In this document: positions 9,555 through 19,123 of the stretch, piece after piece
Layout: each line of letters begins with the position of its first letter
How positions within the stretch are numbered: position 1 is the stretch's first letter
Assembly (NCBI GenBank): GCA_021650895.1
Contig: CP091278.1
Span: forward strand, 186,001-250,000
Source: Candidatus Jettenia sp.
Lineage (GTDB): Bacteria; Planctomycetota; Brocadiia; Brocadiales; Brocadiaceae
Reading direction: 5' to 3'
Length of the DNA stretch: 64,000 nt
The notes under the pieces: model-generated
Seen by the model: the letters and a program-made list of their open reading frames with translations, nothing else
What the model was told of the DNA's origin: nothing
The model's database searches: none
Program-made: the position numbers and the translations under genes

Positions 9555-9716
9555 AAGCATCCTAATCCCCCTTAGTCCCCCTTTAGAAGAGGGGAAGATG
9601 TATGGGTAATTGAGAAAAGGAGGAGACGTATGAATGATTTAGAAAAGGGGGAGATACGCAAATATTTACACATTTTCCCCCTTTCCTAAAGGGGGATCAA
9701 GGGGGATTACTTCCCC
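9555..9716. repeat. C-rich/G-rich inverted intergenic repeat
   Basis: Begins CCTAATCCCCCTTAGTCCCCCTTT and ends CCCCCTTTCCTAAAGGGGGATCAAGGGGGATTAC. The halves are inverted relative to each other. Related stretches are at 1790-1960, 8395-8645, 11720-11955 and 52540-52640. The other 250 nt of this gap show nothing I can name. Confidence 0.6.
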
Positions 9717-9737
9717 TTAACTTTTGGAGGTATAACT

Positions 9738-10763
9738 ATGCGGATAGCAAATTTACGAGTTGGATATGTATTTTCATTATTCATGCTCTTTCTGTTATTG
9801 TTGGTAAAATATGTTGAGGCAAATCATGGCCCCGGGACAGGCGGAGGAGCTACTACAATACCAGCTATTACTTTAAAAAGCGGTACCTTTTCACTCGGTT
9901 TGAGAACAGAATTGACTGAGTTCGAGTCTATCTCTGATTCAGAATTTGTTAATAAAGCAGAAAAAGCAGGCACTCACTTTGATGCTGTTGACAGAACATT
10001 CCTGCATACCGTTGACATCGGATATGGAGTAACAGATAATTTTACCATTGGGATGAGCATCGGCTGGTTTGAGACGAATAACTTCCGCGAGGCCGGGTTT
10101 GGGCATGGTAATGAGCATGGTGATTTTGTTGCCACGCATGAGGATGGTGGCCATGGTGATGAGGTTGAGGTATTACGGGCAGATCCGGATGGGATTACCG
10201 ACCTCTGGCTTTTCAGTAAGTATCGCTTTTTTCGGGGACCGCAGGGACATTACGCCGTTTTAGGAGGAGTTAAATTTCCTACAGGGGTGGACGATAGAAA
10301 AAACTCTGCGGGTGAAAAGGTAGAACCTGTGGAGCAGCCGGGAAGCGGTTCTTATGATTTTTTAACGGGTTTGGCATATTCACGCTGGCTTACAGAAAAT
10401 TGGACCCTGGATACCAATATTCAATACATCCTCCGAACTGAGGGTTCGAGGGATTTCGAAATTGGCGACCGTATGGATTGGAACCTTGCAACGGCGTATC
10501 AGGTAATTCCCAGAAATAAATACCCAAATGTTGCGCCTGTTGGAGAGATTAATGTGAGGTATCTGTTTCGGGATGAAGAAGATGGAAAGAAAGAACGAAA
10601 TAGTGGTGGAACTACCGTTTTTCTCTCTCCCGGAATACGCATAGGGATTACCCCTCGTTGCGGGATAGGAGCCTCGATCTCTTTTCCTGTTTTTCAAAAT
10701 TTACTCGGAGAGCAGCAGGAGACAGATTTTAAGGTTGCTGCCGGTATTGGTTATAGTTTTTAA
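9738..10763 (+). CDS. outer-membrane beta-barrel protein (MetA/phenol-degradation-like), His-rich loop
   Basis: 341 aa with an N-terminal signal sequence (hydrophobic 10-27, likely cut near the VEA at 26-28) and alternating aromatic/hydrophobic strands ending in a C-terminal Phe (AAGIGYSF), typical of outer-membrane barrels. It resembles the transporter-like MetA family (PF13557). A His/Asp/Glu-rich segment (about 115-140, with GHGNEHGDF and HEDGGHGDE) could bind metal ions. A strong ribosome-binding site, GGAGGT, lies 7 nt before the ATG. It belongs to a cassette with the Cys-rich gene upstream and the YHS lipoprotein 15 nt downstream. Confidence 0.72.
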   Translation: MRIANLRVGYVFSLFMLFLLLLVKYVEANHGPGTGGGATTIPAITLKSGTFSLGLRTELTEFESISDSEFVNKAEKAGTHFDAVDRTFLHTVDIGYGVTDNFTIGMSIGWFETNNFREAGFGHGNEHGDFVATHEDGGHGDEVEVLRADPDGITDLWLFSKYRFFRGPQGHYAVLGGVKFPTGVDDRKNSAGEKVEPVEQPGSGSYDFLTGLAYSRWLTENWTLDTNIQYILRTEGSRDFEIGDRMDWNLATAYQVIPRNKYPNVAPVGEINVRYLFRDEEDGKKERNSGGTTVFLSPGIRIGITPRCGIGASISFPVFQNLLGEQQETDFKVAAGIGYSF

Positions 10764-10778
10764 ATAAAGGAGTTATCT

Positions 10779-11201
10779 ATGGTAGCGAAATATTCTTTCA
10801 TTGCAGGTATCATCCTGTGTACAGGTATTGGCTGCACAATCACAACTACTTCATCTCAAAAAGGCCAGCCAAAGGTTATCGATCCTGTTTGTGCGTATTT
10901 TTCTGATATGGGCTGCGTCAATATTGCTGTAGATGAAAATACACCAAAATCAACCTATGAAGGGGAAACCTATTATTTTTGTAGTAAAGAGTGTAAGGTA
11001 GATTTTGATAAGAACCCATCAAAATACCTCAAGGCTGTTACCCTCCCTCAAGGGGCTATAGATCCTGTATGCCGCATGGAAATCGGAAAACTGAGAAGGT
11101 TTGTTACCTGTATATATCAGGATAAGGTGTATTACTTTTGCTCCGATCATTGCAGGATAAAGTATATGGCAAATCCAGACAATTATAGCGGAAAAGAATG
11201 A
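10779..11201 (+). CDS. lipoprotein with two YHS-like metal-binding domains
   Basis: The N-terminus is a lipoprotein signal with lipobox GIGC. Two YHS-like units follow: first IDPVCAYF ... YYFCSKECKVDFDKNPSKYL (about residues 37-85), second IDPVCRMEIG ... YYFCSDHCRIKYMANPDNY (about 95-138). YHS domains bind metals such as copper and are common beside heavy-metal transport genes. A ribosome-binding site (AAAGGAG) precedes the ATG. The stop overlaps the next Cys-rich gene by 4 nt (ATGA), so the two are coupled. Confidence 0.8.
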   Translation: MVAKYSFIAGIILCTGIGCTITTTSSQKGQPKVIDPVCAYFSDMGCVNIAVDENTPKSTYEGETYYFCSKECKVDFDKNPSKYLKAVTLPQGAIDPVCRMEIGKLRRFVTCIYQDKVYYFCSDHCRIKYMANPDNYSGKE

Positions 11202-11641
11202 GTAGAAAGAATAAAGTACTGACTTGTATTCAAATTCTGATTGTTCTCTGCATACTACCATGCAATAGTGGCAGAGCAGTAAATTTACCCATAAAAACAG
11301 GTGAATTTCCTTGCGAGGGACATCAGTGTGGCTGTAAGTCAGTATTGGATTGCAAGGCTCATTGCTGTTGCTCATCTTACAAAAATCACAATGATCTCAA
11401 AAACAGTAACAAGAAGCAAAGTGGTTTTCGGGTCTTCATAAGCAGTATAGATTGTAAATATGGAAGTGATCCGCTTACCAATATAGCTTTTACGGATAAA
11501 TACATATTGGAGAACCAGATTCAACTGATACAAGGATCATTCTTATGTTTTCTTTTCTATAACATTTCAATATATCTTCCAGAAATTATTGCATCCTCTC
11601 CGGAAAAACCACCCCGATATCTCAGACAAGTAACTGCGTAA
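11198..11641 (+). CDS. small secreted Cys-rich protein, copy 2
   Basis: 147 aa paralogue of the gene at 9001. Hydrophobic N-terminus, Cys cluster FPCEGHQCGCKSVLDCKAHCCC (about 38-59), the segment SGFRVFISSIDCKYG and the end KPPRYL are shared. It starts by ATGA overlap with the YHS lipoprotein and is followed, after a C-rich repeat, by a second barrel gene, which repeats the gene order of the first copy. Family unknown; metal binding is inferred from the Cys pattern and neighbours. Confidence 0.65.
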   Translation: MSRKNKVLTCIQILIVLCILPCNSGRAVNLPIKTGEFPCEGHQCGCKSVLDCKAHCCCSSYKNHNDLKNSNKKQSGFRVFISSIDCKYGSDPLTNIAFTDKYILENQIQLIQGSFLCFLFYNISIYLPEIIASSPEKPPRYLRQVTA

Positions 11642-11702
11642 TGTAAAGTGAACGAAAAATAATCATTGCGATGGCACCCCGAAGCAATTCCCCTTACTGG
11701 GG

Positions 11703-11956
11703 GTCTTTGAGGTTATTAATTCCTCTTAATCCCCTCGATCCCCCTTTAAAAAAGGGGGAAGATTCTCTTTTTTAAAGGGGGACATAAAAATCCTTGCCAA
11801 AGGGGAAGTACAGAAGTTGTTAATCGTCTTTCTTGAATCGCTCACATATTTTTCCCCTTTTCTAAATCACTCATATGTCCCTCTTTTCTAAAGGGGACTA
11901 AAGGGGATTAACAGGATTATTTCCCCCTTTTCTAAAGAGGGATCAAGGGGGATTAC
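11703..11956. repeat. C-rich/G-rich inverted intergenic repeat
   Basis: Begins CCTCTTAATCCCCTCGATCCCCC and ends with CCCCCTTTTCTAAAGAGGGATCAAGGGGGATTAC. It occupies the same place between Cys-rich gene and barrel gene as the repeat at 9555-9716, so the repeat may have been copied with the cassette. Confidence 0.6.
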
Positions 11957-12047
11957 TTTCCTTTGGGTTTTTACCTGCCCACTCACAATGATTATCAGGA
12001 CAGTTATAATGCAAAAACTATTTCTTAAATAAAAGGAGATATATACC

Positions 12048-13094
12048 GTGAGAATTTTAGCTGTAGTTCTTTTGCTTTCCCTGTTTACCGCCAGGTCTGT
12101 TTATGCCCATGGTGAATGTTGTTTATCAGGTTCCCTTTCAGAAGCAACAATTTCCGGAATAACCCTTGCGCCGAATTTTGGAATTTCTCTTCAATATGAG
12201 TATACGAACATGAAGACTATACGAGATGGTACGAACAGTATAAGCCATAATGAAGTATTGGAGAAGAAGGCGGAAGAGTGGCCTATGATGTCTATGGACA
12301 CAAAGAGTTTCTCCATTCCTACAAGGATGATTATGCAGAAGTATACCCTCCTGGGTGTCTATTCTTTCACAGAAAAGTTTCAGTTTCTTGCCACTGTTCC
12401 TTATGTCAAAAATGATATGAATATGAGATCAATAACAAGGAATCCTATGGGTATGGATATGATTATGGATATGGAGATGGATACGGTTGAAGGTCTTGGG
12501 GACGTGACCCTTATGGGGTTATATACCCTCTATACCGATGCGCCGGTTCTTCCGACAAAAAGGCTTACTTTAGGTTTAGGGGTAAAAACCCCTACAGGGG
12601 AAAATGATGAAAAGACAGATTCTGGTAAACTTGTCCATGCCGTAATGCAACCAGGAACCGGATCGTGGGATCCGCTGCTTTTTGTTAACTATATGCGCGC
12701 ATTTTATCCGTGGGTATTTCAGGTTAACTTCCTGTATCAACTAACTACAGAAGGAGATGAAGGTTATGAGTTTGGAGATAAAGTATCGTTAGATTTTGTT
12801 ACGAGGTATCAGGTTACCAGCTATTTAAGTCCCGGCTTTGAGTTGAACGGTTTCTATGGAGCAAAGGATATCGATCATGATGATAAGTTTTCAAGACCGG
12901 AGACATCTCTTTTAGACAATACCGATAACACAGGTCTTGTTTCTCTTTCTGTTACTCCTTCTCTTCAGATACGGATTCCGAAAACTGGTGGTAGTCTCGA
13001 TCTCAAGTTTCAGAAGCCGATATACCAGAATGTCAGAGGCACTCAGCAAGTGGTAGACTGGAGGGCAATAGCATCAGTTGTATGGGCTTTCTAA
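12048..13094 (+). CDS. outer-membrane beta-barrel protein, Met-rich loop
   Basis: 348 aa, GTG start with AAAAGGAGA upstream. The signal peptide ends near VYAHG (residues 18-22), just before a CC motif. The body shows amphipathic strands and a C-terminal Phe (ASVVWAF), fitting a barrel of the same transporter-like family as the protein at 9738; both share a KTPTGE/KFPTGV motif followed by a QPGTGSWDPL/QPGSGSYDFL motif. Residues about 125-150 are extremely Met-rich (MNMRS, MGMDMIMDMEMD), like copper(I)-binding Met motifs in copper-resistance proteins. I infer a role in metal handling, possibly copper. Confidence 0.7.
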   Translation: MRILAVVLLLSLFTARSVYAHGECCLSGSLSEATISGITLAPNFGISLQYEYTNMKTIRDGTNSISHNEVLEKKAEEWPMMSMDTKSFSIPTRMIMQKYTLLGVYSFTEKFQFLATVPYVKNDMNMRSITRNPMGMDMIMDMEMDTVEGLGDVTLMGLYTLYTDAPVLPTKRLTLGLGVKTPTGENDEKTDSGKLVHAVMQPGTGSWDPLLFVNYMRAFYPWVFQVNFLYQLTTEGDEGYEFGDKVSLDFVTRYQVTSYLSPGFELNGFYGAKDIDHDDKFSRPETSLLDNTDNTGLVSLSVTPSLQIRIPKTGGSLDLKFQKPIYQNVRGTQQVVDWRAIASVVWAF

Positions 13095-13099
13095 AAAAC

Positions 13100-13230
13100 T
13101 GAGTTAGCTAAAAGTAGGGGCAGGTTTCAAACCTGCCTCTACTCACAAAAACAAAGTCAATGTAGGGCAAGGCTTTAGCCTTGCCTCCCCGCCTGAACAT
13201 GTACGGGGATAGCAACCCTAAAGCCAAATG
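13100..13230. repeat. intergenic hairpin and GTAGGGCAA repeat
   Basis: A hairpin GTAGGGGCAGGTTTCAAACC...CTAC at 13114-13142 is followed by a partial GTAGGGCAA unit (13162-13225). Either could act as a terminator for the barrel gene, although no T-tract follows. Confidence 0.5.
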
Positions 13231-13280
13231 AGAGAACCATGATCAGGAGTGTTTCTCTTTAAGTTATCTATAAGTTCATG

Positions 13281-13484
13281 TTTAGGAAATTCAAAGTTTT
13301 TCATTATGCTGTTAACACACCCCTAACCACAATTGTACAGACGCAAGATTTTGCGTCTGTACAGGAGGATGAACCCACCCCTAGCCCCCTTCCAAGAGGG
13401 GAATAAAAAGTCCCCTCTCGGGAGGGGATTTAGGGGTGGGTAAAAAGCCGTTGGGTTTTGCTTTTTAAAACCCAACCTAATTTA
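13281..13484. repeat. composite intergenic repeat, inverted orientation
   Basis: Inverted copy of the composite repeat at 55480-55690. It contains GACGCAAGATTTTGCGTC (13341-13358), the AGAGGGG/CCCCTCTC hairpin, and GTTGGGTTTT...AAAACCCAAC near 13451-13476. Confidence 0.6.
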
Positions 13485-13542
13485 TGAGACAAAAGTGTCT
13501 CATGAGACACTTTTGTCTCAGACATTTTTGTCTCATGAGACA
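13485..13542. promoter_or_regulatory. tandem palindromes with TGTCTCATGAGACA core
   Basis: Positions 13485-13520 are a perfect 36-bp palindrome with core GTGTCTCATGAGACAC and outer arms TGAGACA/TGTCTCA. A second 14-bp palindrome TGTCTCATGAGACA is at 13529-13542. Core centres are 33 bp apart, about three helical turns, so both face the same side of the helix. This fits tandem dimer-binding sites for a regulator, possibly the sigma54 activator encoded downstream. Confidence 0.5.
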
Positions 13543-13565
13543 TGTTTTCATCTTAATATGAATAT

Positions 13566-13599
13566 TTCTTCTTCTTCTTCTTCTTCTTCTTCTTCTTCT
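13566..13599. repeat. TTC trinucleotide tract (11 units)
   Basis: A pure TTC tandem repeat of 34 nt. It lies 24 nt after the tandem palindromes and upstream of the regulator gene. Slippage would change spacing between the palindromes and the promoter. Confidence 0.9.
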
Positions 13600-13718
13600 A
13601 AACAATAAATTATTTTTTACTACAAAAGTTGTTAAGTAATTTTTTGTCTTATAGTTATGATAAAGTTTATTATGTGAAACACTTTTTCAACGCATTAACT
13701 CAATCATTTCTGATAAAT

Positions 13719-13735
13719 TTGGCACATAAATTGAC
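13719..13735 (+). promoter_or_regulatory. possible sigma54 (-24/-12) promoter
   Basis: TTGGCAC then five bases then TTGAC; the GG of -24 and the -12 position are correctly spaced (10 nt), but the -12 element has GA where GC is standard. It is about 130 nt upstream of the activator gene. Confidence 0.3.
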
Positions 13736-13864
13736 ACTATAAATAATAGGGTAAAAATAATATTGCGTTACTGTATTCAATTTAATAAGATACAAAGTTA
13801 GCGAAGGCCTCATGTAGTTTTGCACCTTATAAAGTAGTTGCCAGGAGATAATCTTATTACAAGA

Positions 13865-15406
13865 ATGATTGATTGGAACAGGATACAAGAATCTCATGTG
13901 ATCAAGCTTACCCGGGAGATATGTTATAAATGGTGGGGGGTAGATGTTCAGGTTTATGATGAGCACAGTAATAGCAAAAATAATAAAGCACCTTTCCTAA
14001 ATCCTCTTTGTTGTTTAATCAATTCAACACCGGATGGCACTCAGTCTTGCTCTGCAAATTATAAAAAATATCTCAAGGAATTCAACACATCAAATAAGCC
14101 TTTTCTGTATGAATGCCCGATTGGTCTGCAGGGGGCTATTGCTCCTATCATCACGAAAGGGCGATATATTGGAGCCATAGCTGGTTCCGGAATACAGGCA
14201 TTAAGAATCAGTACCTCGATGCAAAGGACATATATAAAAAGATTGAGAATGCTTGGTTTTGATACCGGAGAAGTAGAAGAGTGTTATAAGAGATTAAAAC
14301 AGGTGCCTGAACACAGCAGAGAATATCTGCTTGATTTTATAGAAATGGTCGCCAGGGATATTGTGGCTATTTACGAGATGCTGCAGGAGAAAGAAGAGGT
14401 AATCAGGAAACAGGCAGCCGTTTTAGAAAGAGTTTATAACAAAAAGTACACGAATATCGTTGGCACAAGCCCGGCAATAAAAAAGATCTTTGATATACTG
14501 GAATTAATAGAAAATTTCGATAGTCCTGTCTTAATTGAGGGAGAGAGTGGAACAGGAAAAGAATTATTAGCGGCTAGTATTCATTATAACAGTTCCCGCA
14601 AAGGCAAGATATTTGTCCTTCAGAACTGCTCGGCATTCAGTAATACCCTTTTAAACTCCGAGTTATTTGGTCATGAGAAGGGCTCATTTACCGGTGCGAT
14701 ATCAGAGAAGAAAGGTCTTTTTGAAATTGCCGATAACGGGACGTTGTTTCTGGATGAGATTGGTGATATGGATATAGAGGCACAGGCAAGGCTCCTGAGG
14801 GTGCTGGAAGATGGAACATTCTATCGGGTAGGGGGTGCTGAAATCAAAAGGGTAAATGTCCGGATCATTGCTGCAACGAATAAAGAACTGCTGAAACAGA
14901 TCGAACAAGGCTCATTCAGGAAAGACCTCTTTTACCGGATAAATACCATATCCCTTACCATGCCTCCTTTGAGGGAGAGAAAAGAAGATATAGCGCTCCT
15001 GGCCGATCATTTTTTAAAATCTTACCGAAAGATTCACTATGATGAAAAAAAGGAGATAAGCCCGGAGGTAATGAAATTCCTGATGGCTTATCATTGGCCG
15101 GGGAATATTCGTGAGCTAAAAAATCTTATCGAACGCTTAGTTGTTTTTTCGGGTAAAGAAAAGATCATAAAGCTCCATCACCTTCCCAGGGAAATAATGG
15201 CGGCATGCCCGGTATATCGGGTTCCTGAAATTCATAAGAATGGTAGTAAGAAACTCAAGGATACCCTGGAATCTCTTGAGAAGGAGCTGGTTAAACAGGC
15301 ATTACAAAGGGCAAATTGGAATAAGACGGCAGCCTCAAAGGAATTAGACATTAGTCGCGCAAGCCTGAATAATAAAATAATTCAGTTCAATATCCGGCAA
15401 AATTGA
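13865..15406 (+). CDS. sigma54-dependent transcriptional activator with PocR sensory domain
   Basis: N-terminal PocR-like ligand-binding domain (about 1-165, with paired Cys residues, NPLCC ... SCSANY and YECPIG), AAA+ ATPase with Walker A GESGTGKE near residue 230, sigma54-contact loop GSFTGA (usually GAFTGA), Walker B LFLDEIGD, and a C-terminal Fis-type helix-turn-helix ([20 protein letters not shown]). It opens sigma54 promoters on ligand binding. Start is uncertain: AGGAGA at 13843-13848 best fits an ATT at 13856, while ATG 13865 and TTG 13838 are conventional options. Targets are unknown; the metal cassette upstream is a candidate. Confidence 0.87.
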   Translation: MIDWNRIQESHVIKLTREICYKWWGVDVQVYDEHSNSKNNKAPFLNPLCCLINSTPDGTQSCSANYKKYLKEFNTSNKPFLYECPIGLQGAIAPIITKGRYIGAIAGSGIQALRISTSMQRTYIKRLRMLGFDTGEVEECYKRLKQVPEHSREYLLDFIEMVARDIVAIYEMLQEKEEVIRKQAAVLERVYNKKYTNIVGTSPAIKKIFDILELIENFDSPVLIEGESGTGKELLAASIHYNSSRKGKIFVLQNCSAFSNTLLNSELFGHEKGSFTGAISEKKGLFEIADNGTLFLDEIGDMDIEAQARLLRVLEDGTFYRVGGAEIKRVNVRIIAATNKELLKQIEQGSFRKDLFYRINTISLTMPPLRERKEDIALLADHFLKSYRKIHYDEKKEISPEVMKFLMAYHWPGNIRELKNLIERLVVFSGKEKIIKLHHLPREIMAACPVYRVPEIHKNGSKKLKDTLESLEKELVKQALQRANWNKTAASKELDISRASLNNKIIQFNIRQN

Positions 15407-15434
15407 ATTCAACAACTTTTTTGAATAAAACACT

Positions 15435-17645
<2,211 letters not shown>

Positions 17646-17828
17646 AGATGTGGTCCTCCGGTTGTACTAAGCCTTTCTGCACAAATATACCTGTCCTGTA
17701 TCATTTTTCAATTCTCATCGTCATTATATCAAAATTATCTGTGAAAAAAATATTTTAAACTACAATAAGGATATAATTACGAATATGAAAAATGCGACAT
17801 GGCACAAGATAAGAAATATTCTTCATTG

Positions 17829-18704
17829 TTATTTTGATCCATTTTCTAATATTCTCAGCGCAAGCTCAACATGTTTTGGTATGAGTTGACGTGATCGAAT
17901 TACCCAATCTAGTTTTTTTAAGGCATCGAATAATCCATAGCGAGTATAGGGATCGTATAATGCTGGTTTTAAAAGACTCAGAGTCTTGAAGAGCGCGATA
18001 CTTACTGGTCGTCTGAGCCATGCTGTCCATAAGGTATTTCTGACTTCATTACGGCGCCGGTCATTACGATTGCGGATAGGTGATGGATAGTGATATGAGA
18101 TAATGTCCTCAATATAAGCTAAATGCCAGCCATGAGCCGCAAGATCCATTGCTAACAGGTTCTCTTCACCACCGATGCCAAAACGACGTTCAAATCCACC
18201 CATAGCGAGATATGCTGAACGCCGAACGATAGATCCGCAGGCAATAAAGCCTAATATGGGAAAGCCCGGACAATCAGGAATTACCGGTAGTTTACCGTCG
18301 GACATCTCCTGGCAAATTGGATCTAACCTTTGTTCTTGCCCGACGAAAATTCGTGATGCTATTAAAGCTAATTTTGGATACGAATCGAAAAGATCGATTG
18401 CCTTCGCGAGAGATCCAGGGGCCCACCATGAGTCGTCATCACTAAACGCAACATAGGGACAATCGGTATGCTGAACACCAAGATTTCTCCCTGCAGGGCC
18501 GAGATTCTTAGACAGTGATATGACCATTGTTTGCGGATAATGCATACGAACTTCCTCTGATGTGCCGTCCGAAGAGCCATTATCTACCACAATAATAGGA
18601 GGCCGTTCCGGAAGGGTGTAAAGTTGATTCAGTGTATGGAAGAGATTCTGGATACGGTTTCGTGTTACAATTACTATAGAAATGCGGGCATTGGGGTTGT
18701 TCAT
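17829..18704 (-). CDS. family 2 glycosyltransferase
   Basis: GT-A fold glycosyltransferase: N-terminal ISIVIVTRNR, nucleotide-sugar-binding VVDNGSSDGT near residue 36 and the metal-binding DDD motif (FSDDDSWW) near 90. Length 291 aa fits. It lacks membrane helices, so it should act at the cytoplasmic face on an unknown sugar acceptor. No biosynthetic partner genes flank it. Intergenic DNA separates it from both neighbours. Confidence 0.85.
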   Translation of the reverse strand: MNNPNARISIVIVTRNRIQNLFHTLNQLYTLPERPPIIVVDNGSSDGTSEEVRMHYPQTMVISLSKNLGPAGRNLGVQHTDCPYVAFSDDDSWWAPGSLAKAIDLFDSYPKLALIASRIFVGQEQRLDPICQEMSDGKLPVIPDCPGFPILGFIACGSIVRRSAYLAMGGFERRFGIGGEENLLAMDLAAHGWHLAYIEDIISYHYPSPIRNRNDRRRNEVRNTLWTAWLRRPVSIALFKTLSLLKPALYDPYTRYGLFDALKKLDWVIRSRQLIPKHVELALRILENGSK

Positions 18705-19123
18705 GGGGCTAATGTCTAACTTTACAGAGAGTGAAACATGAGTATTACTACACGTTTTTTTAATCTTTTATAAGCAAAAAATATACCAACAAATAAAAAT
18801 GAAGAAATTTACAGGTATGTATTTTCCCTAAATTTTGCATGGAAGAAATAGAAATGGAATATGTATTGGAATTCAATTCTGGAGGGAAACCCTTTATAGC
18901 TTGTGCAAAAAGTATGACTATTTTTAGTCATAATACAATATATGATATTTTTTAATTTATATCTATACTTTATATGACCTCGCTTGGGACTTTTTGCATA
19001 GGCTCTTTAGAGTTGCTATCCTCGTGTATGTATACAGGCGGGGAGGCAAGGCTAAAGCCTTGCCCTACATCTTACAAAGAGATAAAAGTTGCCGAAGGCT
19101 TTATGTAAGGTTGCTTGAAAAGC
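18705..19123. repeat. intergenic region with GTAGGGCAA repeat
   Basis: No gene. A palindrome TATGACTATTTTTAGTCATA is at 18913-18932, flanked by TGCAAAAAGT (18904) and ACTTTTTGCA (18989). A GTAGGGCAA unit lies at about 19012-19069 and a GCCGAAGGC motif at 19091, near the 3' end of tex. Confidence 0.55.

Noticed and set aside
13566-13599. CRISPR array or tandem gene repeat
   Set aside because: The TTC and CCAATA tracts are simple microsatellites without spacers, and no cas genes are present.
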